DNA of 64,000 nucleotides. Origin: Austropuccinia psidii (lineage: Eukaryota > Basidiomycota > Pucciniomycetes > Pucciniales > Sphaerophragmiaceae). The stretch is from the NCBI GenBank assembly GCA_023105745.1, contig JALGQZ010000008.1, positions 45,071,618 to 45,135,617 of the forward strand. Reading direction: 5' to 3'. Below the pieces are notes generated by a model that worked only from the letters and a program-made list of their open reading frames with translations, was not told where the DNA came from and searched no databases. Both the position numbers and the translations under genes were made by a program. This document shows, in pieces, positions 43,764-56,650 of the stretch (the stretch's first letter is position 1; each line of letters starts with the position of its first letter).

Positions 43764-46700
43764 TTAAAAAATTCCACAATGGACTATTATTCTTAGTAGT
43801 TTCTTGGCATTGTCTGTTAAGACATTTTGATGAAAACCCTTAAGAGCATCCATAGCTGTGATGAACTTAGCTTGTGACAATTGGGTCAATGTCTCATGGA
43901 TTCTAGGAATTGGATATCTGTCTGGAATGGTATAGGTGTTCAGGGCTCTGAAGTCTCCTACCATCCTTGATTTTCCATTATGCCAAGTTATAATGACAGG
44001 TGTAGTAACTTCTACTTGTTCATTATGTCCAACCTTTCTTAATACTCCAAGGTCCATTAATTCTTTAATGTTCACCTCTAAGGCTTCTCTAGCCCTTGGA
44101 CTGGCTGGATAAGCAGGTCTTCTTAATAAAGGTGGGTAAGGTTTTTCTACATTAAGAATTATATCCACTTCATGTCCAATTATGGCACCTAGTGGCTCTT
44201 TGTCAGTTGCAAAGGCATTTTTATACTTAAATAAGAGGTCAATCAATTTTTCTTTCATTTTTTCTGTTAATTCTTGATTGAATTCTGCCTCTTTAAGTTG
44301 TTCAGATATAAAAAGTTCCTTTTCTGGAATTTTTTCTTCCTTCTTAATAACTGTGATTTGTTTTTTGTTATTTAAGAAGCCAAACTTTTGTCTTTTGTTA
44401 TCTCCTATGGTAAAATATCTATCTTTTTGGTTGGAGATATTTATACCATAGATTGATAAGTAGTCATTCCCAAGTATGAAATGATTACTAGTACAGTTGT
44501 CCATTACTACAAACTCTACTTTAATTCTGACACATTGTGTGGGATGAGGAAAAATTAGTGTTAAATCAATCATTCCAAGGGGCTTCATGCTCTCACTTGC
44601 ACTACTAAATTTGACACCTTGTATTGGCATAAGTTTTTCTTGCCAGTTTGGTACAATGGTTTTTAAATAACTTTTTCCAACACAAGTGCAATATGCTCCT
44701 GTATCCAAGTTAGCTTTTCCTTCTTGGTTATCAACCATAACAATACTTATACTTGATTTTCCAGCTGTATATCCCATTCCTCTTGCAGGTTTGGTTCTAT
44801 ACATTTTGGCATCTTGTATATTTGTCAGGTTTGTGTCAGATGTTCCAACTTGTGGTAAGCTTGAATTAACATCCAGTACTTCATAAATTATATCAATATT
44901 ATTAATTTGTGCATTAATTATATTGATTTCATCACTTTCAGAGATTTCTGACTCTTCTGTCTCTTTTTCAGAGTCAGATTCCTCTTCTTTGTCATTGTGG
45001 TTTTCTGTTTCCACAATTTCATTAATCTTTGCTTTTTTAAGGCAATTATTGGCTAAGTGTCCAATACCTCCACATTTATGGCATTTTCTTTGCTCATTAT
45101 TGTTGGATGTATTGGGCTTAAAGGATTCTTTTGATTTATCTTTTTTCATAAATGGTTTATTTGGGCTTTTAATGTCCAATTTTTTCCAAGTCCTGCCAAT
45201 TTTTGTTCTTGTCACTATATCTTCTAGTGCATTTATATACTCTTCTGTGGAGCATGGTTCTATACATCTTCTTCTTAGGGCATGTTCTAGTTCCCCTCCA
45301 CATTTTTTAAGTATTTTCATGTGCACCATCTTTTGTGACATTTCTGGGTACAGTGCATTAAGCCTTTCAACTTGTTTCAAGAACCAAGTTAAAGGTTTGT
45401 CTTTCTCTGGGTCAAAGAAAGAGTTTTCAAATGAATTTTCTATCTTATACCTCCAGGCATCATTTGCCCACTTGGTGATTATTTCTTGTTTCCACCAAGA
45501 CCAGGTATTTTTACCATTTGTTTGTCTTATGCCATAATACCATCTTTTTGCATATTTCTCAAACAATGAATGTAATCTTGCAGTGATTAATTCATCTGGT
45601 ATGGCATAGTCTTCTTGTAACATGTCAATTGTTTTAATAAATGACATGTGGTCATATTCACCTTCTCCTGTGAATGTTGGCCATTCCTTCAATTGAGGTG
45701 CTTCCTTCATTAAGACTTGGTTATTATCTTGGTGACTCAAGTCTGTTATGAAAGGATTTGATAATTCCTCTTTTGTTTTAACAGGGCTTCTTATATGAGA
45801 AAATGGAGTTGATAACTTTGGCATATTTAAATTAGCCTCATTAATTTTATCCATTTTTTCAGTAATAAGCCTTATTTCACTTTGAATATCATCTTTCGGA
45901 TGCATTCTGGCTTCATCACTTTTTTCCACATGGTCCAAAAGTAATTTTTGGTGTGATGAAGTCTTTTCTTCAAATTTTTCTACAGAAATACTTAATTTAT
46001 TTAATTTTTCTGTAAGATTGTCAATACTCACATCATAATTGATTGTCAAAGTCTTGTCTTTGATATCTTTTATGTATTTATACAATTCTTGTTGTCCTTG
46101 TATTAATTTTTGAGTATTGTAAATTAAATTCTTTGGTTTATTATTTTCAACAATAAACTTAATGTTGTCAATTTCTTTCTTGTTTTGCACAACAATTTTT
46201 GTTAAAGAAGATAAATTGTTATTTATTTCTTGTAGTGATAATAAACTATCTTTAATTTCTTTTAGAGGTAATATACTATTTTTAATTTCTGTTAAAGTAT
46301 TTACAACATCTTTGGACAAGGTTATTTCTTTGGGAAATGAGGTTGTCTCATTCTTTGCTCTTCCTTGTCCTTGAATTCCATCAAGGTTCTGGCCATGTTG
46401 AAAACATTGTCCATGGCATCCTTTTGGATTCTTGGGATTCTGTAGCTTGGGGAATATGGTTTCCTCCAATGCTTTTTCTTGTTCTTCTTCCCTTCTTGGG
46501 GAAGTGGGCTGGCTTGAGGCTTGCTGGTAGAAGCTACTGGGGCTTCTTCCTTGGTTGCCTCCCTCTTTTTGGCATGATAATCCTTGATTTTTTTGATTTG
46601 AGGTTTCGATGACAGTGGATTCCATCCATTGGAGTATTTCACTATCTCCTCCTCTTTGAGGAACTTTTTCAGGATGTGCCAGGAGTTCATCACTCCTTGG

Positions 46701-47015
46701 TGTATTTGAGGCAGCATTTCCCAATCTTTGTCCTTGTACACTGTGTAATACTGCTTGTACTGGCTCATGTAGATGTCTATTTGAGCCCTCTGAATGTGAT
46801 TTGTACCTATTTGAGTTACTCATACTTAGCTCCAATTCAGGTTCAGATATCATGGGCATTTCTGGGACTTGCCTTTGGGATAAGGCACTTCCTTGTGTGG
46901 ATTCTGTTCCACTGGGGATATTGCCCTTTCTTTTCCCTTTTGAGGGATCAGTTCTACCTCTGAGTCCAGCTCCATCTGATTGGATGGAGTATTGGGAACC
47001 TCTTCTGGTAGTCAT
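43764..47015 (-). pseudogene. Gypsy D Gag-protease-reverse transcriptase start
   Basis: 1083 residues from ATG 47015 to TAA 43764-43766, the same frame as the long C ORF. Domains are as in C: coiled coil, capsid-like, CCHC (CHKCGGIGHLANNC), protease DTGAYCTC, then the first part of reverse transcriptase up to the fingers/palm border. The codon that is TGA in C is GGA here. The TAA replaces the glutamate codon in the C motif [11 protein letters not shown]. Confidence 0.9.
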
Positions 47016-47240
47016 AATTTAAGAAAATAAGAAATAAAAGTATTTTAGGATGAAAATTCTTTTTATGGTAATTATAAAAGAGGTGCTCACCTTCAGAGTC
47101 TTGAATGGTGGGTCCTGGAAAGTCTAATTTCTTAGCTTTCTTTCTTTTGGTGATAACTGGTGTTGGAGAACTTTGACAAGTTTCTTCCACCAATCTCTCA
47201 ACAGTAGCTTGGTTGTCTTCTGTTGGGTTATCTTCAAACA
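46322..47240 (-). CDS. Gypsy D spliced Gag frame (exons 47091-47240, 46873-47004, 46322-46806)
   Basis: Same exon lengths (150, 132 and 485), introns (86 and 66 bp, the second GC-AG) and stop position as in C. The 148-residue stretch after the in-frame Met (MSQYKQYYTVYKDKDWEML) is the same in both copies as far as I can compare. The slippery heptamer lies at 46331-46337. Conservation between two copies of one family is weak evidence alone; the match to gypsy A supports it. Confidence 0.55.
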
Positions 47241-47714
47241 CTAAAAAAGACAAATAAATATAAGTATTTTTTATAAGAAGTGTTATTTTTGGTAAGATAT
47301 GGCAATTTTCCACGTAGAAATTGCTTTAATATCTTTAATGAATAAAGAAATGAATAAAAATGAACAAAAATAACTTTTTTTATTGTTTTTTAATATTTTT
47401 TAATATTTTTTATATTTTTTATTTTTAAGGAATAAAACAAAAATTAATATGATTCTTTATAAAATTAAATTATAATAAAAATTATTTTTAATTTATATAA
47501 TATCTTTTTTAATCACTAGAGTCACTCAAAGAAAGTTCTTGCAAGTCCAAGGATGTGAAAAACCACGTGTAAGACAGTACAATTGCTTTCCAAATGCCTC
47601 AATAGCTTTTAAAATCAATAAAATATAAAATTATTATATAATTTTATGATTATAAATATAATTTATTATTGGATAAACCCAATTAGAATGTTTTTAAAGG
47701 TCTTTTAAGTAAAT

Positions 47715-47734
47715 ATCACGGCCAGGCCCCCAAA
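47715..47734 (-). other. Putative primer binding site of gypsy D
   Basis: The minus strand reads TTTGGGGGCCTGGCCGTGAT directly after the 5' LTR, identical to the site in C. Confidence 0.55.
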
Positions 47735-49760
47735 TGTAAGGTTTGACTATGAAACAATAAGTAAAAATTACTAATATATTAATTATTGTACTCTGAATGT
47801 CCTCATGAATTGAATAAATAAGATTAAAAATATAATAATAATAAATAATTATTATTATTAAGGCGTAAAATAAGTATATTATTAAATAAATATAATAATA
47901 TAATTTATATTATGAAAATATAATATAATAAATAAATATATTAATATAAAATAATTAATATATTTAAAAAGCTCTTTATTATTGTTACCAACAAATAATA
48001 AAGGCGTAAAAAATTGCTTTTTATTAATAAAAAACAATTAATAACAATAATATTACTAATATTAAAGTTATGAATTAATATAAATACTATTTATATTAAT
48101 TAGAGAATTATTAAGAGAGTAATAATAGAGAAATTATTATAATAAGAGAAAATAACCTACTTTTGACACTTAATATAATAATTTTGAAATATTTTACGCC
48201 AAAAAATATAAATACAACCTTTTCAAATTGTATTTACAATAAAAATAAAGAAAATTACAAATTATTCTGGATTTTTACATGGAAATGAGTTTTAGAGAGA
48301 TTTTTAACAAAAACAATTAAATAAATGATTTAATCACGTCAAAATAGATGATTATAATAAGGTGGTCTTTGGTCTTTAATAATATAATAGTTTTATATAT
48401 AAAGAATAAAGAAATTACCTTTGATTTAATTGATTTAATGTTTTTGATGCGTCTGAGGGGAAAATAGAGTAAAAAGAGCTCTATTTATAGTAAATACCTC
48501 CCTCCTAGAGTCCAACAGGCTTCTAGTAGACGTGTACTGATCATATCCACTGGAATTGATCAATAATTTAAGGTTTGATGATGATTACATCATGATCAAA
48601 CCATATTACATCATTATTACACCATTATTTAGAGTTATCACTATAACTCTAAGTTTGATGACATCAGAGGCTTGGCAGAACCCCAGATTTCGTGGATTTT
48701 ATTAGTTTTAATCATAAACTAATAGTATTCACCAATTTTATCACTCTTAAGACTGTTAAGCTTAAATTAAGGTTACTGTGAGTGATCATAACTGCTCAAA
48801 TTAAACTCAAACTTTGATCCTCAATAACTTTTAAGATTTACACGCTACAGCAATTCAGAGAGTGAATTCTGATAGCCTGGCATAACCTTATTATGCTGTC
48901 AAGAGCTTTTCATTACATCATCAAAACTCTAATTTTGATGATTTTTCTTGTAACTCATCTTTTCTGTTGAAATTCAATATTTTAAACTTCAAACCTTGAT
49001 TTCAGGGGGTTATACCCTGAATTTAATAATAAAAATTACATCATTCTTCACGAATGAGCTAGTAGAATCCAACTGTATACCCTTTTTTTAAGTTTGGAAC
49101 ACTTTCACAACAAAGTGGTCAACAGCTCTGTTGATTTTTATCAATATTTCATCATAGGTTTTAACCTTGTTTATAATTTGTAAAATAAAGCTCATATCTG
49201 TGTTCTTACAGTAATTAAGTGGTAACTTTATTTTTGGTTCATCATTCTATCATGTATAGTTTAGGAGATATTAGCTATGATCCTTGAATATATGCGTTGA
49301 CCAAAAAAGTGCATATATTCAGGTTAATTCCTTAAGTATTAACTTTGGAAATTAGCTTATTAATTGTTTTATGTGTGGAATTTCGTGGGGAATCCACTGG
49401 TACAATTTTCGTCACATGTTGTTTCATTAGTTCTTGAGATAAATAAGTTTTTATGGTTTTTATAAGGTATTATACCTTATAATTCATTAAATATTGACTA
49501 TACAGATATGCCATAAAAATGGTATATGTGTATTTTACCATGGGGAATCCAATGGTATAATTTATTTTACATGTTGATTCATTGGTTTTTAAGTTAAACC
49601 AATTTTTGTACCAATTTATGGTATTTTTTGTATATTTAAGTAATTATTTTTAATGTATAATTATTCTAAGTAATTTTAATATAATTATATTAAAGGTATA
49701 ATTATTCTAAGTCTTTTTTGTGACCTTATTGGGTATGTGGTCATATCTCAAAGGCTCACA
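47735..49760 (-). repeat. 5' LTR of gypsy D (2026 bp)
   Basis: Uninterrupted LTR, same length as both C LTRs, with the three inverted repeats and the TATA box. It shows the pre-insertion state of the sequence that C entered in D's other LTR. Confidence 0.95.
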
Positions 49761-49765
49761 AAGGG

Positions 49766-50730
49766 GAAGGAAATGTTGCAAAACTGTATAGTGAGATAGG
49801 CAAATTATTGTTCAATGGTAAAACTGTGGATAATATAATTACAATCAAGCTTTTGTTGCCAGTGGCTGCAAGGGTGGCCATCAATGAAGATCCATTAGTA
49901 CTACATCAAGTGCTGGGGCACCCAAGTGAAAGATATGCCTCAGCATTATATCCCCTGGTCAATTTCTCAGGAATCAAATGTGAAGCATTTCTAAAGTCAA
50001 AATCACACAGGCTACCTTTTAAAGGGACTTTTCCAGTGCTAAGCTATCCTTTGGAGGTGGTGCACATGGATCTCTGTGGTCCTATCACCCCAAAATCAAG
50101 AGGGAATAGCATGTATGGAATGCAAATTATTGATGGCTACTCACAATTTTGGCATTTTCTTACTCTAAAGTCACAGGAATTTGAAAAATTTAGGATGTTT
50201 AAAATTTATGCGAAAAAAAAACTGGTCGTGAAATAAAGGGAATAGTATCAGATAATGGAGGAGAGTTTACCAGCAAAGAATTTAGGGATTATCTAATGAA
50301 GAATGGAATTAAATTCTTGTCGACGGCTCTGTACACACCACAGAAGAACCCTATTTGCGAAAGGGCCAACAGGACATTAATGGAGAGGACTTGCTACTTG
50401 CTTTTAGACTCCCAGCTTCCAATGATCTGGTGGGGAGAGGCAGCTGCCACTGCAGCCTATTTACTTAATTGAACTCCGTCTGAAACTCTTGGCATGAAAA
50501 CACCTTTTGAGAAGTTTTATAATATAAAAGAAAACTGTGAGAATCTACATCCTTTTGGGTGCAAGGTTTACATAAATATTAACAAACAAAAATTAAAATC
50601 CAAACTCAATCCCAGAGATCAAGAAGGTGTCTTCTTAGGTTATGTAGAGGGTCACAAGAATTTCAAAGTTTTTAACTCTGAAACAGGTAAGCTCCAAATT
50701 ACTCATGACTGTATCTTTCTCAATGAATAA
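49766..50730 (+). pseudogene. Copia E pre-integrase and integrase
   Basis: This continues the Gag-protease frame after gypsy D: HQVLGHPSERYA then a pre-integrase where one Cys is Phe (KCEAFLKSK). The integrase has D (HMDLCGP). A shift occurs in a run of nine A at about 50212-50220, after which D (VSDNGGEF) and E (NPICERANRT) are read in another frame. A stop lies at 50470-50472 (LN*TPSE). The C-terminal motif HPFGCKVYI and GYVEGHKNFKV follow, with a stop at 50728. Confidence 0.85.
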
Positions 50731-52690
50731 ATGGGAAGTTTGGTAAGCCCCAAACCTGTTAACATTAAAGTTCCCAAAGAGCACTTCTCTTGGTTATCGG
50801 ACTGTAGTCTTAAAAGTCCTTCTAAAAAGTTATTTAACTCTACATCTTCAATTATTTTGGAGGGCTCAAGATCTTCCTCATCTTTGCTACATGAGATGGC
50901 AAATCAATCAATCTCAGAACAAATGAATGAAGAGAATAATAATGAAATATATCATCCTGATCCTAACTCTTCCTTGTGTTTTGATAAATCTCTATTACTT
51001 GACACCTAAGGAGAAGTTCCTGAAGAAGATCTTGCTGACATTCCACTTGTGTCCTTTCCAGGTGATGAAGTCAGTGACATAAAGGGGCTTCGCAAAGGAT
51101 GGGTAATGGAGAATGTTCCTGAAATGGCACCCAAAAATATTTTGTGCAATATTGATGAAAGCAATATTATCTCCAGAAAAAGGGAATGGAAACAACCTGT
51201 TTACACTGCTACTGTTCACAGCTTACCAAGGAATTATCATGCTGCTGTCAATCATCCAATGGCATTTGAATGGATTAGAGCAATCAATGAAGAGGTGAAA
51301 AGTATTGCAAAACATTCAGTATGGAAAGTGGTAAAAATTCCTCAGAATGCTAATCTATTGGGATCTACATGGGTTTTCAGAGAAAAAGAAAACAGTGAAG
51401 GGGTAGTTGTACAATATAAGGCTAGGTTTTGTGTACAAGGCTTTGCTCAAATTGAGGGAATAGACTTCAATGAAACCTTTGCGCCAACCAGAAGGCTGAA
51501 TTCTCTAAGGTTTCTTTTATCCTACTGTGCTCATAAAAATCTTGAAATCCATCAAATGGACGTCAAGACAGCCTTTTTTATGGAAGGCCTGAAGAAGATG
51601 TTTTTATGAAATATCCTGATGGATATCCACATGAGCGGCAGGAAGGAACATGTTTGAAACTAGAACAATCACTCTATTGTTTGAAGCAGAGTCCTAGATG
51701 TTGGTATCAATATCTGACCTCTGTTTTCAAAAAACTAGGATTTAATCCAAGTCTATCTGATCCATGTTTGTTTTTAAAAGGAACACCAATTGTATTTATG
51801 ATTTATGTTCATTTTGATGATAAAACCAAAATACAAGAATACTTCAATATGGACAACTTAAGGGAATCTAACTTTATTTTAGGAATCAAGATTGAAAGAA
51901 TTAGAAATCAAAAACTAATACATCTAAGTCAACCAAATTACATCAAAAAAATACTTGGTGAGTTCAGAATGAGCAATTGCAAATCTGTGTCTACTCCTAT
52001 GATCCCTAATTCAAGACTTATCCCCGCTAAAGAGAAGGAAAAAAGCCCTGAATTTGACTACCAACAGGCTATTGGACTTTTGAATTACTTGGTCTCATGC
52101 ACTAGACCAGATCTAGCTTTTGTTACTTCCGCTTTATATCAGTTCTTAGAAAAACCAACAAATGAGCACATTTCTGCTTTCAAAAGAGTCTTGCAATATT
52201 TACAAGGAACTAAACATTATTGCTTGGTTTTGGGAGGAGTTCTTGCTCCAAAAAGGATGGAAGGCTTCTCAGACTCAGATTGGGGAAACAACTACAATGG
52301 ACAATCTTTTTCTGGATATGGGATCAATTTAGGAGGGCTAATCTGCTGGAAATCTAAAAAACAACCTATTGCTGCTTTATCCTCAACCAAATCGGAATTA
52401 AGACCCATGTCAGAGTTATTGCAAGACTTATTATGGCTTGAAACCTTGGTCAAAGACTTCAAAATCACTATGCCTATTGAGCTATGGTGTGATAATTAAT
52501 AGGACATTTCTCTTTTCAAGAATCCTCTATATCATCATTGTACTCGTCATATCAACATTTGAATGAATTGGATCCAAGACACTATTAAAAATAAGAAGAT
52601 TTTAGTTAACTATATTGCCACACATGACATGTGGGCAGATATACTCACCAAGGGACTTGGATGACTAAAAAATGAAAAAGTTTGTAAAGA
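50731..52690 (+). pseudogene. Copia E reverse transcriptase and RNase H
   Basis: A linker (50731-51009) precedes reverse transcriptase at 51049-51609 (LLGSTWVFREKEN, YKARFCVQGFAQ, EIHQMDVKTAF). A frameshift near 51590-51605 leads to 51606-52499 (YCLKQSPRCWYQ). The catalytic region reads YVHFDD but the residues between DD and KIQEYFN are shortened, probably a deletion. RNase H has FSDSDWGNN, ALSSTKSEL and LWCDN followed by a stop at 52497. Degenerate C-terminal motifs continue to about 52690. Confidence 0.85.
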
Positions 52691-52724
52691 AATTAATCTC
52701 ATTGCCTAAACAAGCATAGGGGCG

Positions 52725-53101
52725 TGTCAATATCTGAAAGAGTTTCCGTGGTATTACAATTACTAAAGTAGTTATTCTTAATACAATGATCCATGACAAT
52801 TCCATTGCTGATCTTGTTATAATCTATTTCCTTGTAGTCATCACCATGGAGTTAAGAAAGATTTTTTCTTGTACTTACTATCACAAATATTCTTGTGTGT
52901 TTGTTGAGTATAAATACCTCAACAAACTTATGTTGTATTTCCTCTTCCTTATCTATTCATGATAGTGCTTTTCTCTTTGTTAAGATTTCTTAACTTCAAA
53001 GGTGGGTACCTCATATTTCTGTTTTCTCTGTTTATGCAATCCCATCTATTCATGATAGTGCTTTCCTCTTTGTTAAAATTTCTTACTTTCTTAACTTCAC
53101 A
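52725..53101 (+). repeat. 3' LTR of copia E (377 bp)
   Basis: Matches the 5' LTR, including the 93-bp period and the inverted repeat around TATA (52899-52927). The preceding AGGGGCG is a polypurine tract. Confidence 0.92.
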
Positions 53102-53106
53102 TTTTA

Positions 53107-54960
53107 CTACCCAACATTTTTTGGGGCTATTTTATCATAGACCATAGCTCTTGTTTCTGAAGTTTTAGACAGAATTATTTACTTTCAATTAGTCCAAGAA
53201 AAGTTATTATGTAAAATATTCAATTAAAGATATGGCTTTTCTAATCATCAACAAACTTTGGAAGTTCTAAAATATTCTTATTTGAATTTGAAACAAATTC
53301 AAGTCTTTGAAAATGAATATTTGATTTTTCTATTCTGATAAAGAAGTCTTATTTCCCACATTTATTTTGTTATTTTTGAAGTTCACATAAATTTTAAAAA
53401 AGAGATAATCAAAACACAAAAAGAAAAGACTATTATATTTCTTGTAAATTATGTTTTAGAAAATTTTCTTGAAGAAATTGGAACAAGTAGTTGAGCTAAA
53501 TAAAAAATCAATCTCAATTAAGAGGAAACCATTCAACAATGATCACCATGAAACCAAAGCTTTCCCTTCTGGTGGTGGTGGAAAGTATAACCTAGGTCTA
53601 AAAAGATCTTAACTCTTAACTTGAGCTTTAACCTTGGCCCTAACCTTGAAATAATTTTTTAAATAATTTCACTCATAGGCTTGGTGATTCTAAATGTTAA
53701 CTAATTCAAATAGATGATGAAGGATGTCCCATGTTTTTTTGTTGGCTCATCCAGAGCATATACACCTTTCCTTGAGAAAAAAGATTATTGAATGAAAATT
53801 GTTTTGTACAGGGAAGGATTTTTTATTTTTTCAGAAAGAGATTTGGAGTATTGTTACATTTATTGATTGTGTTTTTCTATTTGAAATGATTTTCCTACTT
53901 TTGATATTGACACCCTTGTCAAAATTTCATTTTTAAATGTTTAAAATTCAAACCTGAAATTTATGATAAATAATTTTTACAAGAATAAAATGTTTTGTAG
54001 TTGAATCATCTTCCACAAAGTTTCCTTCTCACCTTCTGAAATGCCCTAGATGACTTTGAAAAGAGATATCTAGGATTTAAATGCTATTTAGAGCCATATA
54101 TAATCCCATAGACACTGAGCACTTATTGCCTATACTTCTTTCTGTAAATTATCAATTGCATTTTTGTGAAGTTGAGAATTATTACTCTTTTTCTCTTACA
54201 AAATTCCAATCTCTTATTCAAATCTCTCTTTACTTATTGGATCTTATTTAAGCCTAGTAATAGAAATATTCAATTCTCAAAATCTCTTTTCACATACAAA
54301 AATCAACAAAATCTCCTTTGGAGCTTGAATTTGGGGAAATATTTAATGTGAATTCAACACAGTATTTTTTTTGTTAAGTGTTTACATTATTATCATTATT
54401 AATTCAATATAGTAATCAATTTTCATCCAGGTGATGAATACAATTCTTCATAAAAAGATCTTATTAAATTAGATTCTTTTTCCTAAACAATCTTGTTAGT
54501 ATTAAGCTATACTCATCTGGTGCTTTTTTAAGTATATTGATCCTTTATTTTTCATTGTTGAATTTTTCTTTTATTATCCCACCATTGTTCTCACTTAATA
54601 AATTTCTTTCATAAATTTTTCAATTTTTTAAAACATTAAAGAATTAAATTTTTAAAAAGTTTGCCTTTATATTTTCCACCCTTCATTTTGAATTTCATTA
54701 ATCTATCTCTTTCAACTATAAATTGAAATTTTTGGTATTCTTTTGGTATTAATAGGTGTTTATTTTCAAACAAAAATAAAACAGAAAATCATTCAAGATC
54801 ATAAAAAATTGTGAGTCTAATTAAAATTAAAAGTGTTGATTTTTTCAATATGAATTTCTTATATTTTATATTATTTTTTTGAGCTTTGAGGTTTTGGAAT
54901 TTTAAGTTCTGCTTATGTTTATGTTTCTGCATCCCTCCTTATAAATATTTTTGGTGCATA
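53107..54960. other. AT-rich stretch between copia E and copia F
   Basis: No domain, convincing gene or repeat pair was recognised. The longest open stretch (54166-54351 plus) looks random. Short pyrimidine-rich parts near 54600-54760 are not specific. Confidence 0.4.
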
Positions 54961-55346
54961 TGGGAAGTTTTTAATAAAGAAGGGTAATAGTCATCAAAGA
55001 AAATTACTAAAGTATATTGAGCAAGAGAGAGTAAAAAGTAAGAAATCCTTACCCAAGAAGTTTTGACTGAAGAAGAGTAAGAGTTTTCAAAGAAGTTAGG
55101 GACTTCAAATATTGAAAAAAGGGTTCAATTTTTATGAGAAATAAAATGGAAAAATATTACTCCTGAGAGCTTCTCAGGTGAGGTATTAGATACAACATCA
55201 TTGGAACAAGAAAATATCTAGAAAACGTAAACTTCTTTTCTATGTATCCAAATATAAAGAAACAGACTGGATCAGTTGTAGCCAAAGCTGAGTAATTTTA
55301 TAATCTTCTATAAGTAGCAAATGCTTCAGCTTTTTTCACTTGAGCA
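54961..55346 (-). repeat. 3' LTR of copia F
   Basis: Pairs with 59453-59806. Ends were set by alignment by eye and by the near-matching flanking pentamers; they may be off by a few bases. Confidence 0.75.
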
Positions 55347-56650
55347 CACCACATTGCTTTAATTCTCAAGAAGTTGGGTAGTGGAACAGAAATGGTTGTG
55401 TTTGAGCTTTCCAAGTACTTTTGTAAATACGTCAGCCCACATAAGACCTGTGGGAATATAGGACATCATGAGTTTGTTTTTAGTAATATCTCTGATACTA
55501 TTGATGTGGATATTGATATATCTTGTTCTGTGTTGATATAAAGGATCTAAGAAAGGATAAATTTCTCCCTAGCAGTCACATTTTAGGTGAATGCTTGGTT
55601 CAAGTTTGAAGCCATAGAGTAATTTCTTAACCCATAGGACATCTTGGTCCACTTCTGCTATTCATATTACCTCAGCTTCAGTAGCATACAGAGGTAAAAT
55701 TTGTTTCTTTTAGCTTTCCAAATGATGAGACCCCACATAGTATGCCATAGCAAGAAAAGGAACACCCAATTTAATTAATTACCCAGTCCGAATTGTAATA
55801 ACCTGTTACTTTATTGTTTTCAAAAGTACCACCAAGAGATAATTCATATTTCTTAACTCCCTGAAGAAATCAAAGAACCCTTTTGAAAACAGATACATGG
55901 AAAAAAGAAAGTTTGTGAAGAAATTGAGATAGATTAGAGGTAGAATAGGACAAATCTTTTCAAGAACGAGATGTTAGATAATTTAGAAGTCCAAAAGATT
56001 TTAAAAAGCTAAATGTAAGCTTCTTATTAGTATCATAAGCTAAAATAAATCTACTTCAAGGATGAATTGGAGTAGAAACAGGTTTAAGGTTCTCCATTCC
56101 AAATTCTTTCAGGACTTTATCAATTTAGTTTTTCTGTGAGATAGTAATGATTTTGCTGATAAAAATATAATGAATTTGGATTCCTGGAATATATTGAACT
56201 TCAACCATTTTTTCCATGCATAATACCTTTATTATGTTTGTTTTGAGTTTATAAACAATGTCTAGCCTTCCTCCAATGAGTGTGTAATAAGCATGCACAA
56301 ATAAAAAACAGGAAATAGTTTCTGTGCTAATAAACAGAAATGGGTCAGCTTGACATGGTTTAAACCTAAGAGTGTGAAGCACATAACTGAGTTTTTGATA
56401 CCAGCACCTTGAGCTCTTTTTGAGCCCATACAATTATCTGAGAAGTTGTCTGCAGGTTCCATGCTGAATAACATGAGGTTATCCCTCTGAGTATCTCCTA
56501 AACAGTTTTTTCTCGGTTGTTCCATGCAAGAAATATGTAAAAACCTCCATTTGGTGGAGTTCATGATCATTAACTTCACAGTAGGCCAGAAGAAATCAAA
56601 GAGAGGCAAGTCTTCCAATTGGACTTTAAGTTTCATTGAAGCCAATCCTT
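55347..56650 (-). pseudogene. Copia F reverse transcriptase and RNase H
   Basis: Segment 56433-56125 reads MYGLKKSSRCWYQKLSYVL, the copia reverse transcriptase thumb entry. The catalytic region is FVHAYYTLIGG, where AYY replaces VDD, so it is dead. Upstream, 56645-56434 holds fragments of the palm in shifted frames. Below 56100 only scattered RNase H-like pieces remain. Confidence 0.75.

Larger units (their letters stand above)
28418..49760 (-). mobile_element. Ty3/gypsy chromovirus-type element D, split by nested C, duplication AAGGG
   Basis: The element is on the minus strand. Its 5' LTR is 47735-49760 and its 3' LTR is 28418-29939 plus 40643-41098, with gypsy C inside. AAGGG lies at 28413-28417 and 49761-49765. 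The internal region has the same layout and the same coding length (5799 bases) as C, from ATG at 47015 to the end at 41217. Stops at 43764-43766 and 41892-41894 disable pol. Confidence 0.95.
26783..53101 (+). mobile_element. Ty1/copia element E, split by nested gypsy D, duplication TTTTA
   Basis: LTRs at 26783-27151 and 52725-53101 both start TGTCAA and end TTCACA. TTTTA flanks the element at 26778-26782 and 53102-53106. Without the nested DNA the element is about 5.0 kb. Reading E across the D insertion (28413-28417 joined to 49766) restores one continuous frame (…KKNCCLKG then EGNVAKLYSE), which confirms the target site. Several stops and frameshifts make it inactive. Confidence 0.93.
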
